64,000 nucleotides of DNA from Nocardia terpenica. Its GTDB lineage: Bacteria; Actinomycetota; Actinomycetes; Mycobacteriales; Mycobacteriaceae. Below, piece after piece: positions 35,266-44,944 of the stretch. The first letter of the stretch is position 1. Each line of letters begins with the position of its first letter. The position numbers were made by a program, and so were the translations under genes. The stretch spans positions 1,054,001 to 1,118,000 of the forward strand of contig NZ_JABMCZ010000001.1 of the NCBI RefSeq assembly GCF_013186535.1, read 5' to 3'. Under the pieces are notes generated by a model. The model saw only the letters and a program-made list of their open reading frames with translations, made no database searches and was not told where the DNA came from.

Positions 35266-37968
35266 GTGACCAGCACAGCCTCAGAGAACTCGCGTAATCG
35301 TGCCGATGCCCTCCCCAAAAGCTGGAACCCCGGCGAGGTAGAGGCCGACCTGTACGAACGCTGGGTAGCCGCTGGTTACTTCACCGCCGATGCGAGCAGC
35401 GACAAGCCGCCCTACTCCATCGTGCTCCCGCCGCCGAACGTCACCGGCAACCTGCACATGGGTCACGCCTTCGACCACACCCTCATGGACCTGCTCACCC
35501 GCCGCAAGCGCATGCAGGGCTACGAGGTGCTGTGGCTGCCCGGCATGGACCACGCGGGCATCGCCACCCAGAGCATCGTCGAGAAGCAACTGGCCGTCGA
35601 CGGCAAGACCAAGGAGGACTTCGGCCGCGAGCTGTTCGTGGAGAAGGTCTGGGACTGGAAGCGCGAGTCCGGTGGCGCTATTCAGGGCCAGATGCGCCGC
35701 CTCGGCGACGGCGTCGACTGGAGCCGCGACCGATTCACCATGGACGAGGGCCTGTCTCGCGCCGTGCAGACCATCTTCAAGCGCCTCTACGACGCGGGCC
35801 TGATCTATCGCGCCGAGCGCCTGGTGAACTGGTCGCCGTCGCTCGAGACCGCCATCTCCGACGTCGAGGTGAAGTACGAGGACGTGGAGGGCGAGCTCGT
35901 CTCGTTGCGCTACGGGTCGCTGAACAATGATGAGCCGCACGTGATCGTCGCCACCACCCGGGTGGAGACCATGCTCGGCGACACCGCGGTCGCGGTGCAT
36001 CCGGACGACGAGCGGTACCGCGACCTCATCGGCACCACCGTGTACCACCCCATCACCGGTCGGCAGCTCCCGATCGTCGCCGACGACTACGTCGATCCCG
36101 AATTCGGTTCCGGCGCAGTGAAGATCACCCCCGCGCACGATCCGAACGACTTCGAGATCGGCGTGCGGCACAACCTGCCCATGCCGACGATCATGGACAA
36201 GACCGGCAAGATCGCCGACACCGGAACCGAATTCGACGGCATGGACCGGTTCGAGGCGCGCGTCAAGATCCGCGAACGCCTCGCCGCGGAGGGCCGCATC
36301 GTCGCCGAGAAGCGCCCGTACGTCCACAGTGTCGGCCACTCCGAGCGCTCCGGCGAGCCCATCGAACCCCGCCTGTCCATGCAGTGGTGGGTGAAGGTGG
36401 ACTCGCTGGCCCGCGCCGCCGGTGACGCCGTGCGCAACGGGGACGTGAAGATCTACCCCGCATCCCAGGAGCCGCGCTGGTTCGACTGGGTCGACAACAT
36501 GCACGACTGGTGCATCTCGCGCCAGCTGTGGTGGGGTCACCGCATCCCGATCTGGTACGGCCCCGAGGGCGAGATCGTGTGTGTCGGCCCGGACGAGCGG
36601 GCCCCCGAGGGGTGGGTGCAGGACCCGGACGTGCTCGACACCTGGTTCTCCTCCGGGCTGTGGCCGTTCTCCACCATGGGCTGGCCCGACGCCACCGCGG
36701 AGCTCGAGAAGTTCTATCCCACAAGCGTTCTCGTGACGGGCTACGACATCCTGTTCTTCTGGGTGGCCCGCATGATGATGTTCGGCATGTTCGTGTCGGA
36801 GGATCCGGCCATCGGGGCGGGTAAGGATCCGAGCCGCACGCAGGTGCCGTTCGACGACGTGTTCCTGCACGGCCTCATCCGCGACGAATTCGGCCGCAAG
36901 TACTCCAAGTCCAAGGGCATCGGCGTCGACCCGCTGCTGTGGATCGACGAATACGGCGCGGACGCAACACGATTCACCCTCGCGCGCGGCGCGCAGCCCG
37001 GCAGTGATCTGTCGGTGGGCACCCCGCACGTGACGGCCTCGCGCAGCTTCGTCACGAAACTGTTCAACGCCAGCAAGTTCGCGTTGATGAACGGGGCCGT
37101 GCCGGGCGAGCTACGGGCCCGCGATACCCTCACCGATGCCGACCGCTGGATTCTCGATCGGCTGGAAGAGGTTCGCGCCGAAGTGGATTCGGCGTTCGAC
37201 CGGTACGAGTTCGGTAAGGCGTGCGAGGCGCTGTACCACTTCGCGTGGGACGAACTGTGTGACTGGTACCTGGAACTGGCCAAGGTGCAGTTCGCCGAGT
37301 CCGAGCAGCGGGCCGCGAGCACCCGCGTCGTGCTCGGCACCGTGCTGGATTCCGTGCTGCGCCTGCTGCATCCGGTCATCCCGTTCGTCACCGAGACGCT
37401 GTGGCAGGCCCTCACCGAGGGCGCGGCGGGCGAGTCCCTCGTCGTCGCCGACTGGCCGCGGCCGTCCGGTGTCGCCGCCGATCCGCGTGCGGCCCAGCGT
37501 ATTTCGGACCTCCAGCGGCTGGTTACCGAGATTCGCCGGTTCCGCAGCGACCAGGGCCTGACCGACAAGCAGAAGGTGAGCGCCCGCCTCGTCGGCATCG
37601 ACGCCGCCGACCTGACCGGCCAGCTCGCCGAGATCACCACCCTGGCGCGGCTCACCGAGCCCGGCGACGGCTTCGCGGCCACCGCCTCGGTCGAGGTGCG
37701 GCTGTCCGACGCCACGGTCACCGTCGAACTCGACACCTCCGGCACCGTCGACCTCGACGCCGAGCGCCGCCGCCTGGAGAAGGATCTCGCGGCCGCGCAG
37801 AAGGAACTGTCCGGCACCACCGCCAAACTCGGCAACGAGGCGTTCCTGGCCAAGGCGCCCGACGAGGTGGTGGCCAAGATCCGCGGCCGCCGGGAGGTCG
37901 CCGAATCCGAGGTCGCCCGCATCGGCGCCCGGCTCGAGGAGATCGCGCGTCTGGCGGCGGCCCGATGA
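35266..37968 (+). CDS. valS: Valyl-tRNA synthetase
   Basis: Predicted 900-residue class Ia synthetase charging tRNA-Val. The HIGH motif appears as PPPNVTGNLHMGHAF near residues 51-65; KMSKS as KYSKSKG near 546; the editing domain with TTRVETMLGDTAVAVHP; and a C-terminal coiled coil of Arg/Glu/Ala type (residues about 830-900) that binds tRNA. GTG 35266 gives MTSTASENSRNRADALPKSW, in line with mycobacterial proteins. The stop overlaps folC by ATGA, and the valS-folC-membrane protein-ndk-rne order is conserved in Corynebacteriales. Confidence 0.97.
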   Translation: MTSTASENSRNRADALPKSWNPGEVEADLYERWVAAGYFTADASSDKPPYSIVLPPPNVTGNLHMGHAFDHTLMDLLTRRKRMQGYEVLWLPGMDHAGIATQSIVEKQLAVDGKTKEDFGRELFVEKVWDWKRESGGAIQGQMRRLGDGVDWSRDRFTMDEGLSRAVQTIFKRLYDAGLIYRAERLVNWSPSLETAISDVEVKYEDVEGELVSLRYGSLNNDEPHVIVATTRVETMLGDTAVAVHPDDERYRDLIGTTVYHPITGRQLPIVADDYVDPEFGSGAVKITPAHDPNDFEIGVRHNLPMPTIMDKTGKIADTGTEFDGMDRFEARVKIRERLAAEGRIVAEKRPYVHSVGHSERSGEPIEPRLSMQWWVKVDSLARAAGDAVRNGDVKIYPASQEPRWFDWVDNMHDWCISRQLWWGHRIPIWYGPEGEIVCVGPDERAPEGWVQDPDVLDTWFSSGLWPFSTMGWPDATAELEKFYPTSVLVTGYDILFFWVARMMMFGMFVSEDPAIGAGKDPSRTQVPFDDVFLHGLIRDEFGRKYSKSKGIGVDPLLWIDEYGADATRFTLARGAQPGSDLSVGTPHVTASRSFVTKLFNASKFALMNGAVPGELRARDTLTDADRWILDRLEEVRAEVDSAFDRYEFGKACEALYHFAWDELCDWYLELAKVQFAESEQRAASTRVVLGTVLDSVLRLLHPVIPFVTETLWQALTEGAAGESLVVADWPRPSGVAADPRAAQRISDLQRLVTEIRRFRSDQGLTDKQKVSARLVGIDAADLTGQLAEITTLARLTEPGDGFAATASVEVRLSDATVTVELDTSGTVDLDAERRRLEKDLAAAQKELSGTTAKLGNEAFLAKAPDEVVAKIRGRREVAESEVARIGARLEEIARLAAAR

Positions 37969-39416
37969 CCGAGGAACACGAATTCGCCCACGGCGGGTCC
38001 GAGCGCCTGCAGCACGGCCCGTCGCCGGTGGAGCTCGCCGAAATGGCGCTGGTCGAGGCCGAACTCGACCAGCGCCGGCCCGAGCGCACGGCCGAGCCGA
38101 CGCTGACCCGCATCGCGACCCTGATGGACGTGCTCGGCTCGCCGCAGCGGAACTACCCGGCCATCCACGTCGCCGGTACCAACGGCAAGACCTCGGTCTC
38201 CCGCATGATCGACGCGCTGCTGAGCGCCCTGCACCGGCGCACCGGCCGCATCACCAGCCCGCACCTGCAACTGGCCACCGAGCGCATCGCGATCGACAAC
38301 ACGCCCGTCACCCCGGCCCGCTACGTCGAGATCTTCCGCGAGCTACAGCCCTACATCGAGATGATCGATGAGCGCTCGCAGGCCGCGGGCGGGCAGCGGC
38401 TGAGCAAGTTCGAGGTGCTCACCGCCATGGCGTACGCGGCGTTCGCGGAGGCCCCGGTGGACGTCGCGGTCGTGGAGACCGGCATGGGCGGCACCTGGGA
38501 CGCCACCAACGTCATCGACGGCCAGGTCGCGGTGATCACGCCGATCGGCCTGGACCACACCGACTACCTCGGCCCCGACCTCGGCTCCATCGCGGGGGAG
38601 AAGGCCGGGATCATCAAGCGTGCCCCCGAGGATCCGCTGGTCCCGCGCGACACCGTCGCCATCATCGCCGAGCAGCAGCCCGAGGCGATGGAGGTGCTGC
38701 TGCGCCGGGCCGTCGAGGTGGACGCCGCCGTGGCCCGCGAGGGCTCGGAGTTCCGGCTGCTGTCGCGGCGGATCGCCGTCGGCGGCCAGGTGCTCGAGAT
38801 CCAGGGCCTGGGCGGGGTGTACGACGAGATCTTCCTGCCGCTGCACGGCGAGCACCAGGCCCGCAACGCGACGCTGGCGCTGGCCGCGGTCGAGGCGTTC
38901 TTCGGCGCGGGCGCCCACAAGCAGCTCGATATCGACGCCGTCCGAGCGGGATTCGCCGCCGCCGTCAGCCCCGGCCGGATGGAGCGCATGCGCAGCGCGC
39001 CGACCATCTTCATCGACGCGGCCCACAATCCGGACGGCGCGAAGGCGCTGGCGGCCACGCTCACCGACGAGTTCGACTTCCGCCGGTTGGTCGGCGTGGT
39101 CGCGGTGCTCGCCGACAAGGACGCGGCGGGCATCCTGGAGGCGCTGGAACCGGTCTTCGACGAGATCGTGGTGACGAGCAATGGCTCGCCGCGCGCCCTG
39201 CCCGCCGAGGAACTCGCCGACCTCGCCGTGCAGCGCTTCGGCGACGAGCGCGTCGTCACCGCCACCACCATGACCGATGCCGTGGAGACGGCCATCGCGA
39301 TCGCGGAGGAGGCCGGGGACGCGGGCGAGCCCGTCTCGGGCGCCGGGATCGTCGTGACCGGGTCGGTGGTCACCGCAGGCGCGGCCCGTTCGCTGTTCGG
39401 AAAGGAACCCGCATGA
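37965..39416 (+). CDS. folC: Folylpolyglutamate / dihydrofolate synthase
   Basis: Predicted 483-residue Mur-ligase-like enzyme adding glutamate to folates. The P-loop is HVAGTNGKTSVSRM near residues 67-80, the metal/substrate-binding region GMGGTWDATNV near 179-189, and the second-domain signature FIDAAHNPDGAKAL lies near 350. ATG 37965 overlaps the valS stop by 4 nt and its own stop overlaps the next gene by 4 nt. Cytoplasmic, one-carbon metabolism. Confidence 0.95.
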   Translation: MTEEHEFAHGGSERLQHGPSPVELAEMALVEAELDQRRPERTAEPTLTRIATLMDVLGSPQRNYPAIHVAGTNGKTSVSRMIDALLSALHRRTGRITSPHLQLATERIAIDNTPVTPARYVEIFRELQPYIEMIDERSQAAGGQRLSKFEVLTAMAYAAFAEAPVDVAVVETGMGGTWDATNVIDGQVAVITPIGLDHTDYLGPDLGSIAGEKAGIIKRAPEDPLVPRDTVAIIAEQQPEAMEVLLRRAVEVDAAVAREGSEFRLLSRRIAVGGQVLEIQGLGGVYDEIFLPLHGEHQARNATLALAAVEAFFGAGAHKQLDIDAVRAGFAAAVSPGRMERMRSAPTIFIDAAHNPDGAKALAATLTDEFDFRRLVGVVAVLADKDAAGILEALEPVFDEIVVTSNGSPRALPAEELADLAVQRFGDERVVTATTMTDAVETAIAIAEEAGDAGEPVSGAGIVVTGSVVTAGAARSLFGKEPA

Positions 39417-39820
39417 GTGAGCAGTCGGGGCCGGTCCCGCCGCCCGCCACCGACCCCTGGAAGGGCTTGCGCGGCGTGATGGCAGGCGCGCTGGTGCTGG
39501 AGGCCATCACCGTGCTGCTGGCGCTGCCGGTGGTCGGCGCGGTGGGCGGGGGGCTGAGCTGGTGGTCGGTCGCCTACCTGGTCGGTCTGGCGGTGCTGAT
39601 GATCCTCGGGGCGGGGTTGCAGCGGCGGTCGTGGGCGCTGCCGTTCAATCTGGCGCTGCAGGTGCTGGTGCTGCTCGGGGTGTTCGTGCACGTCTCGATC
39701 GGCGTCATCGGGGTGGTGTTCGCCGCGGTGTGGGCGTTCATCCTGGTGCTGCGCTCCGACGTGAAGCGGCGGATGGAGCACGGATTGCTGCCCAGCCAGC
39801 GCACGTCGCGGCCCTCCTGA
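39413..39820 (+). CDS. DUF4233 family membrane protein
   Basis: Predicted 135-residue protein with about four hydrophobic helices (VMAGALVLEAITVLLALPVVG split as VMAGALVLEAIT and VLLALPVVG; WWSVAYLVGLAVLMILGAG; ALPFNLALQVLVLLGVFVHV; IGVIGVVFAAVWAFILVLR). The conserved position between folC and ndk matches Rv2446c-type proteins. Function not known. ATGA overlap with folC shows coupling. Confidence 0.88.
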   Translation: MSEQSGPVPPPATDPWKGLRGVMAGALVLEAITVLLALPVVGAVGGGLSWWSVAYLVGLAVLMILGAGLQRRSWALPFNLALQVLVLLGVFVHVSIGVIGVVFAAVWAFILVLRSDVKRRMEHGLLPSQRTSRPS

Positions 39821-39878
39821 GCGGCCCGCGGCCCGCTTCGGTTCGGATTCCCGCGCCACCGCCGGTTACTCTGTGCGC

Positions 39879-40295
39879 GTGACTGAGCAGACGTTGGTAC
39901 TCATCAAGCCGGACGGCGTGGCCCGCGGCCTGGTTGGTGAGGTGATCACCCGCATCGAGCGCAAGGGCCTCAAGATCGCCGCGCTGGAGCTGAAGCAGGT
40001 GTCGCCGGAACTGGCCGGCGCCCACTACGCCGAGCATGCCGAGAAGCCGTTCTACGGCTCGCTCATCGACTTCATCACCTCCGGCCCGGTCGTCGCGGCC
40101 GTGCTCGAGGGTCCGCGCGCCATCGCCGCCTTCCGCCAGATCGCCGGCGGCACCGACCCGGTCGAGAAGGCCGTCCCGGGCAGCATCCGCGGCGACTTCG
40201 CCCTCGAGACCCAGTACAACCTGGTCCACGGCTCCGACTCCCCCGAATCCGCCAAGCGCGAGATCGCGCTCTGGTTCCCCGCTTTCGCGCAGTAG
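39879..40295 (+). CDS. ndk: Nucleoside-diphosphate kinase
   Basis: Predicted 138-residue enzyme, the standard NDK length, that balances NTP pools. TLVLIKPDGVARGLVGE starts the protein, and the catalytic histidine is in NLVHGSDSPESA near residue 117. I chose GTG 39879 (MTEQTLVLIKPDG); a GTG two codons upstream is possible. Contrast with the 301-residue NDK-like protein encoded at 58064. A perfect 10-bp stem-loop follows at 40316. Confidence 0.96.
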   Translation: MTEQTLVLIKPDGVARGLVGEVITRIERKGLKIAALELKQVSPELAGAHYAEHAEKPFYGSLIDFITSGPVVAAVLEGPRAIAAFRQIAGGTDPVEKAVPGSIRGDFALETQYNLVHGSDSPESAKREIALWFPAFAQ

Positions 40296-40315
40296 TTCCG
40301 CTCGGTCCAGCACCT

Positions 40316-40347
40316 CCGTGCGCCGATGGCGAATACCCGGCGCACGG
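40316..40347 (+). terminator. Stem-loop after ndk
   Basis: CCGTGCGCCG (40316-40325) pairs perfectly with CGGCGCACGG (40338-40347) across 12 nt. No U run follows, which is common for actinomycete terminators. Confidence 0.6.
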
Positions 40348-40696
40348 TGTGGGATACTGGCAGTGGATGTGATCGACGCTCACCGTTTGCGGAAGGTGTC
40401 GCGCGCACCCGAATGACACCGCGGTTCGACGCCGCTCATCGCTGCCCCGGACGGTTACCAAGACTCGGCTGTCCGGCGGCACGCTGGATGAGTGCTCGAA
40501 TCAGGTGTTGAAGCCAACAGCCAGGCGCCGCGTGACCAGTTAGCCCGCTCGACGAACGACAAGGTGATAACCGGGCACGCGGGGCGAGACCATATGACCT
40601 TGCGTCCCAGGACGTGAGGCGAACGGACAGTGCCCCCGCGTCGGCCGCGTCACTCTCGGTACGAGTGGGACGCGCCCGGGGGCCCGAGGAGATTTC
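40348..40696 (+). other. Non-coding leader region of rne
   Basis: About 350 bp without a convincing gene. GGGATACTGG near 40351 could contain a -10 (GATACT). Close to the start, GCCCCCGCGTC (about 40631) can pair with GACGCGCCCGGGGGC (about 40669) with a bulge, next to the GAGGAG ribosome-binding site. RNase E often controls its own mRNA through its 5' leader, so this folded leader may be regulatory; that is inference. Confidence 0.4.
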
Positions 40697-43600
40697 GTGG
40701 CCGATCAAGAGCCGCTGGAAACGTCGAAAAATAATGGTGAACGCGCTTCACACGAGGCGGTAGGGGCAGGGGAGGCGGCGCAGTTGCCGGAACGTATCCG
40801 GGTCCACGCGCTGGCGAAGCTGCTGGGAACCACCAGCAAACGTATTCTGGCCCACCTGACCGAACTGGGCGCCGAGGCCCGCAGCCCGCAGTCCAGCCTG
40901 GACCGCACGGTGGCGGAGTCGGTACGGGACGCCTTCGTCCCCGCCGAGCCGGAACAACCCACCGATCCGGCGCCGCCGGAACCCGCCGCCGAGGCAGCGG
41001 GCCCGGAGCCGAGCGCGCAGAGTCCCGAGCCCGCCGCCGAGGAACCGGCGCCCGCCGAGACCGTGGCGCCCGCCGAGGTCCCGGCGCCGACCGAACCCGA
41101 ACCGCAGCGACAGTCGTTGTTCACCAGCCCGTTTCAGCCGCAGCAGGCGCAGGTCGACGAGCCGGTGGCGTTCGAGGCGGCCGCCACGGTGGCCGCGCCG
41201 CTGTTCCTGCCGCCGGATGCCGCCGCCGCCGAGGAGATGCGGCGCAAGCGTCGCGCCGAACGGCAGGCCAAGGCCGAGGCCAGAACCCAGGACCGGACCG
41301 AGGACAAGCCCGCCGAGCCCGCCGACGCCGACCGGGCCAAAACCGAGCGCGGCAAGGACGACCGCTCGAAGGACGAGCGCGCCAAGTCCGATCGAGCCAA
41401 GGACGAGCGCGCCGAGGACGAGGACACCACCGACGACTCCGCCGAATGGGACGACGAGCAGTCCCACGACGACGGCGAGGACGGCGGCCGGTCGCGTCGC
41501 CGCCGCCGGGGCCGTCGCGGCCGCGGCCGGGGCCGCGGCGAGCAGCACCAGGACGGCGACGAGGCGACCGACGCCGACGACGCGGAGGACACCGACGAGG
41601 ACGCCGACGCCGAGACCACCGACGAATCGACCGACGAGTCCGCCGCGGTGCCGGAGGGCTCCAGCCGTCGCCGTCGCCGCCGTCGCCGCCGCAAGGGCGG
41701 TGACGAACCCGAGTCCGAGCCGTCGGACGACGACCCGCCGAACACCGTCGTGCACGAGCGCGAGCCGCGCAGCAAGCGCCGCGCCGCCGTCGACGAGGTC
41801 CAGGGCATCAGCGGCTCGACGCGACTCGAGGCCAAGCGCCAGCGCCGCCGCGACGGCCGCGAGGCCGGTCGCCGCCGCCCGCCGATCCTGACCGAGTCGG
41901 AGTTCCTGGCCCGCCGCGAGTCGGTGGACCGGGTGATGGTCGTGCGCGAGAAGGCGTTCCCCGACCACCCGAGCGCCACCACCCAGGTCGCGGTGCTCGA
42001 GGACAACATCCTGGTCGAGCACTTCGTGACCAGCACCGGCCAGGCGTCCATGGTCGGCAACGTGTATCTCGGCAAGGTGCAGAACGTGCTGCCCAGCATG
42101 GAGGCGGCCTTCGTCGACATCGGCCGCGGCCGCAACGGCGTGCTGTACGCGGGCGAGGTGAATTGGGAGGCCGCCGGACTCGGCGGCCGGGAGCGCAAGA
42201 TCGAGCAGGCGCTCCGGCCCGGAGACACCGTGCTGGTCCAGGTCAGCAAGGATCCGGTCGGGCACAAGGGCGCCCGGCTCACCACCCAGATCAGCCTCGC
42301 CGGTCGCTTCCTGGTGTACGTGCCGGGCGGCAGCTCCACCGGCATCAGCCGCAAGCTGCCCGACACCGAGCGCAAGCGCCTGAAGGAGATCCTGCGCGAC
42401 ATCGTGCCGCAGGACGCGGGCGTCATCATCCGCACCGCATCCGAGGGCGTCAGCGAGACCGAGCTGGCCCGCGACGTGGAGCGGTTGCAGTCCACCTGGA
42501 AGACCATCGAGGGGCAGTCCCGCAACGGTTCCAGCGCGCCCAAGACCCTCTACGAGGAGCCGGACCTGCTGGTCAAGGTCATCCGCGACCTGTTCAACGA
42601 GGACTTCTCCAAGCTGGTCATCGAGGGCGACCGGGCCTGGACCACGGTCGAGAACTACATCCGCACCGTCGCCCCGGACCTGCTGGCCCGCGTCGAGCGG
42701 TACGACAGCGGTACCGGTGTCGACGTCTTCGGCAGCTACCGCATCGACGAGCAGTTGGCCAAGGCGCTGGATCGCAAGGTGTGGTTGCCCTCGGGCGGCA
42801 CCCTGGTCATCGACCGCACCGAGGCCATGACCGTGATCGACGTCAACACCGGCAAGTTCACCGGCGCCGGCGGCAGCAACCTCGAGGAGACGGTCACCCG
42901 CAACAACCTGGAGGCGGCCGAGGAGATCGTGCGCCAGATGCGGCTGCGCGACATCGGCGGCATGATCGTCGTCGACTTCATCGACATGGTGCTCGAGTCC
43001 AACCGCGACCTGGTGCTGCGTCGGCTCACCGAATCGCTGGGCCGCGACCGCACCCGGCACCAGGTGTCGGAGGTGACCTCGCTGGGCCTGGTGCAGATGA
43101 CCCGGAAGAAGCTGGGCACCGGCCTGGTCGAGGCGTTCTCCACCACCTGCGAGCACTGCCACGGCCGCGGCATCCTCGTGCACAACTACCCGGTGGAGAC
43201 GGCCCCGGCCGAGGAGGGCGTGGGCCGCCGCGAGGGTCGGCGTCGCCGCAAGGACAAGACGGCCTCGCCCGCCGAGCCCGTCGCCGCCAACGGCGCCGCG
43301 CCGGTCGAATCGCACGAGGAGGATGCGGCCGTCAAGCGGGCGCACCCGGTGGCGCTGGCCATGGCCGCCCACCACACCGACGAGGACATCGACGTGGTCG
43401 AGGCGGTCGCCGACGCGGTCGAGGCCCAGGTCGCCGACGAACTCGAGTCCGAATCCGCACCCGTGCCCCCGACCCGCGAGGAGCGCCCGTCGCGCCGCCG
43501 GGAGCGGGGATCCCGCCGTGCCGTCCGCGCCGCCGGATCCGAGACCGCCGCCCCCACCTCCAAGCCCGAGGCCGCGAACGCCACGGCCGAGGTCTCGGCG

Positions 43601-44251
43601 AGTTCCGGTGCCGCCGTGCCGGATACGGCCGCGGCGTCGACCGATACGGCCGCCGCGTCGACGGGTAAGGCTGCGGCATCGGCGGATACGGCTGCCGCGT
43701 CGACGGGTTCGGCTGTGGCGTCGGCGGATACGGCTGCCGCGTCGACGGGTTCGGCTGTGGCGTCGACAGATACGGCTGCCGCGTTGACGGATACGGCTGG
43801 CCCGTCGGCGGATACGCCTGCCGCGTCGGCGGGTTCCGGTGCATCGGCGGATTCCACTGCTGCCGTGTCGGATACGGCTGTGACGTCGGCGAGCTCCCGT
43901 GCTGCCGGGGCTGGGACGACCGGTGCTCCGTCCGATACCGCTGGGGCTGTGACGGATTCGACCTCCGAGGCGGCCGAGCGCACCGAGACCCCGGCGAAGG
44001 CCGCGGCCCCGGCTCCCCAGGGAGACGAGGCGGCGGAGGCCGCGCCGCGGACGCGTCGTCGGGTGGCCCGTACCGCCGCCGCTCCCGCCGCGGACAGCAA
44101 GGGCGCGGTGTTCGTCCTGTCCAGCTCGGACCGTGACCGGACCCCGGCCGTCGACTTCACCGCCGACGCCGCCCCGGTCGCCGTCCCCCGCACCCGGCAG
44201 CGCCGCCGGGCCGCGGGCCGCGCCGCGGGCGCCCCCGAGCAGAACGACTGA
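40697..44251 (+). CDS. rne: Ribonuclease E/G
   Basis: Predicted 1184-residue endoribonuclease of RNA decay and rRNA processing. The long N-terminal part (1-400) is Glu/Asp/Arg-rich and disordered, with an Arg-rich patch GRSRRRRRGRRGRGRGRGEQ (about 270-290). The conserved core, about 400-850, holds the S1 domain (GNVYLGKVQNVLPSMEAAF), the catalytic aspartates in VIDVNTGKF and VVDFIDMVL (near 715 and 758) and the Zn-link C-E-H-C in TTCEHCHGRG. The C-terminal tail is disordered, with a Ser/Thr/Asp/Ala repeat. The two-sided tails resemble mycobacterial RNase E. GTG 40697 has GAGGAG 6 nt upstream. Confidence 0.95.
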   Translation: MADQEPLETSKNNGERASHEAVGAGEAAQLPERIRVHALAKLLGTTSKRILAHLTELGAEARSPQSSLDRTVAESVRDAFVPAEPEQPTDPAPPEPAAEAAGPEPSAQSPEPAAEEPAPAETVAPAEVPAPTEPEPQRQSLFTSPFQPQQAQVDEPVAFEAAATVAAPLFLPPDAAAAEEMRRKRRAERQAKAEARTQDRTEDKPAEPADADRAKTERGKDDRSKDERAKSDRAKDERAEDEDTTDDSAEWDDEQSHDDGEDGGRSRRRRRGRRGRGRGRGEQHQDGDEATDADDAEDTDEDADAETTDESTDESAAVPEGSSRRRRRRRRRKGGDEPESEPSDDDPPNTVVHEREPRSKRRAAVDEVQGISGSTRLEAKRQRRRDGREAGRRRPPILTESEFLARRESVDRVMVVREKAFPDHPSATTQVAVLEDNILVEHFVTSTGQASMVGNVYLGKVQNVLPSMEAAFVDIGRGRNGVLYAGEVNWEAAGLGGRERKIEQALRPGDTVLVQVSKDPVGHKGARLTTQISLAGRFLVYVPGGSSTGISRKLPDTERKRLKEILRDIVPQDAGVIIRTASEGVSETELARDVERLQSTWKTIEGQSRNGSSAPKTLYEEPDLLVKVIRDLFNEDFSKLVIEGDRAWTTVENYIRTVAPDLLARVERYDSGTGVDVFGSYRIDEQLAKALDRKVWLPSGGTLVIDRTEAMTVIDVNTGKFTGAGGSNLEETVTRNNLEAAEEIVRQMRLRDIGGMIVVDFIDMVLESNRDLVLRRLTESLGRDRTRHQVSEVTSLGLVQMTRKKLGTGLVEAFSTTCEHCHGRGILVHNYPVETAPAEEGVGRREGRRRRKDKTASPAEPVAANGAAPVESHEEDAAVKRAHPVALAMAAHHTDEDIDVVEAVADAVEAQVADELESESAPVPPTREERPSRRRERGSRRAVRAAGSETAAPTSKPEAANATAEVSASSGAAVPDTAAASTDTAAASTGKAAASADTAAASTGSAVASADTAAASTGSAVASTDTAAALTDTAGPSADTPAASAGSGASADSTAAVSDTAVTSASSRAAGAGTTGAPSDTAGAVTDSTSEAAERTETPAKAAAPAPQGDEAAEAAPRTRRRVARTAAAPAADSKGAVFVLSSSDRDRTPAVDFTADAAPVAVPRTRQRRRAAGRAAGAPEQND
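43615..43875 (+). repeat. Degenerate Ala/Ser/Thr/Asp minisatellite in the rne tail
   Basis: Blocks of GATACGGCTG(C/T)(C/G)GCGTCG(A/G)C recur about eight times; the longest unit is 42 bp (GCGGATACGGCTGCC then GCGTCGACGGGTTCGGCTG...). They code for DTAAAST/DTAAASA/GSAVAS-type repeats at roughly residues 973-1058. The repeat stays in frame and is confined to the disordered tail, so length variation between strains is likely. Confidence 0.75.
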
Positions 44252-44266
44252 GTTCTTCCTCACAGC

Positions 44267-44301
44267 GAAGTGCGCCGTCGGCCCAGCTGGCGGCGCACTT
44301 C
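44267..44301 (+). terminator. Stem-loop after rne
   Basis: GAAGTGCGCCG (44267-44277) pairs perfectly with CGGCGCACTTC (44291-44301) across a 13-nt loop. It lies 16 bp past the rne stop and marks the end of the rne transcript. Confidence 0.75.
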
Positions 44302-44572
44302 GCCGCTCGGGGTGCCGCGCCGGGCCCGGGGCGACCGACGGGTTCACCCCGGTTTTGTTGCGACCGTGGGCGTCCTGTACTCTTGGACGGTCGCTGCCCG
44401 GTGACAGCAATGCGCTGTGGGACCCGTGGCCCGGTTCGAACGAGAGCCACCAGGCGCCGAGGCGGCGGTGATTACCAGACCAATGGGCGGCGGTCTCCGG
44501 TGCGCAACCGGCAGGCAGGCCGTGTGAACACAGTGCCGATGCACTAGTAGAAGAAAGTAGGGTAGCCGACCG
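44302..44572 (+). other. Promoter/leader region of rplU-rpmA
   Basis: About 270 bp without a gene. GCGACCG near 44358 and CGGTCGC near 44389 could pair, enclosing TGTACTCT, which looks like a -10 (TACTCT). The rest, up to GAAAGTAGG ahead of rplU, has several short inverted repeats and is probably a transcribed leader. Ribosomal-protein leaders are often regulatory; I cannot match it to a named motif. Confidence 0.4.
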
Positions 44573-44884
44573 ATGGCAACGTACGCGATCGTCAAGACCG
44601 GCGGAAAGCAGTACAAGGTCGCGGTCGGTGACCTGGTGAAGGTCGAGAAGCTCGAGGGTGAGCCGGGCACCGCGGTGTCGCTGGAGCCGGTGCTGGTCGT
44701 CGACGGCGCCACGCTGACCACCGATAAGGACGCGCTGGCGAAGGTTTCGGTGTCCGCCGAGGTGGTCGATCAGACCAAGGGCCCGAAGATCCGCATCCAC
44801 AAGTTCAAGAACAAGACCGGCTACCACAAGCGTCAGGGCCACCGTCAGAAGCTGACGGTCCTGAAGGTCACCGGCATCAAGTAA
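44573..44884 (+). CDS. rplU: 50S ribosomal protein L21
   Basis: Predicted 103-residue ribosomal protein, the standard length. MATYAIVKTGGKQYKVAVGD is the classical L21 start, and GPKIRIHKFKNKTGYHKRQG then HRQKLTVLKVTGIK the classical basic end that contacts 23S rRNA. AAAGTAGGG precedes ATG. First gene of the rplU-rpmA pair; 60 bp to rpmA. Confidence 0.98.
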   Translation: MATYAIVKTGGKQYKVAVGDLVKVEKLEGEPGTAVSLEPVLVVDGATLTTDKDALAKVSVSAEVVDQTKGPKIRIHKFKNKTGYHKRQGHRQKLTVLKVTGIK

Positions 44885-44944
44885 GCGGCTAGGGGGCTCC
44901 CGCCCCTAGGGCAGCACAGCCCCCAGCACGAGGAGTATCCAGCT

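Noticed and set aside
39873..39878. Two-codon longer start for ndk
   Set aside because: The shorter GTG start gives the conserved M-T-E-x-T-L N terminus.
44435..44465. tRNA-like TpsiC arm (GGTTCGAAC) ahead of rplU
   Set aside because: No acceptor stem, anticodon arm or complete cloverleaf can be drawn around it.
40748..44842. 1364-codon minus-strand open frame opposite rne and rplU
   Set aside because: It runs across two certain genes, has Leu/Gly/Val/Arg bias typical of antisense reading, and no ribosome-binding site.
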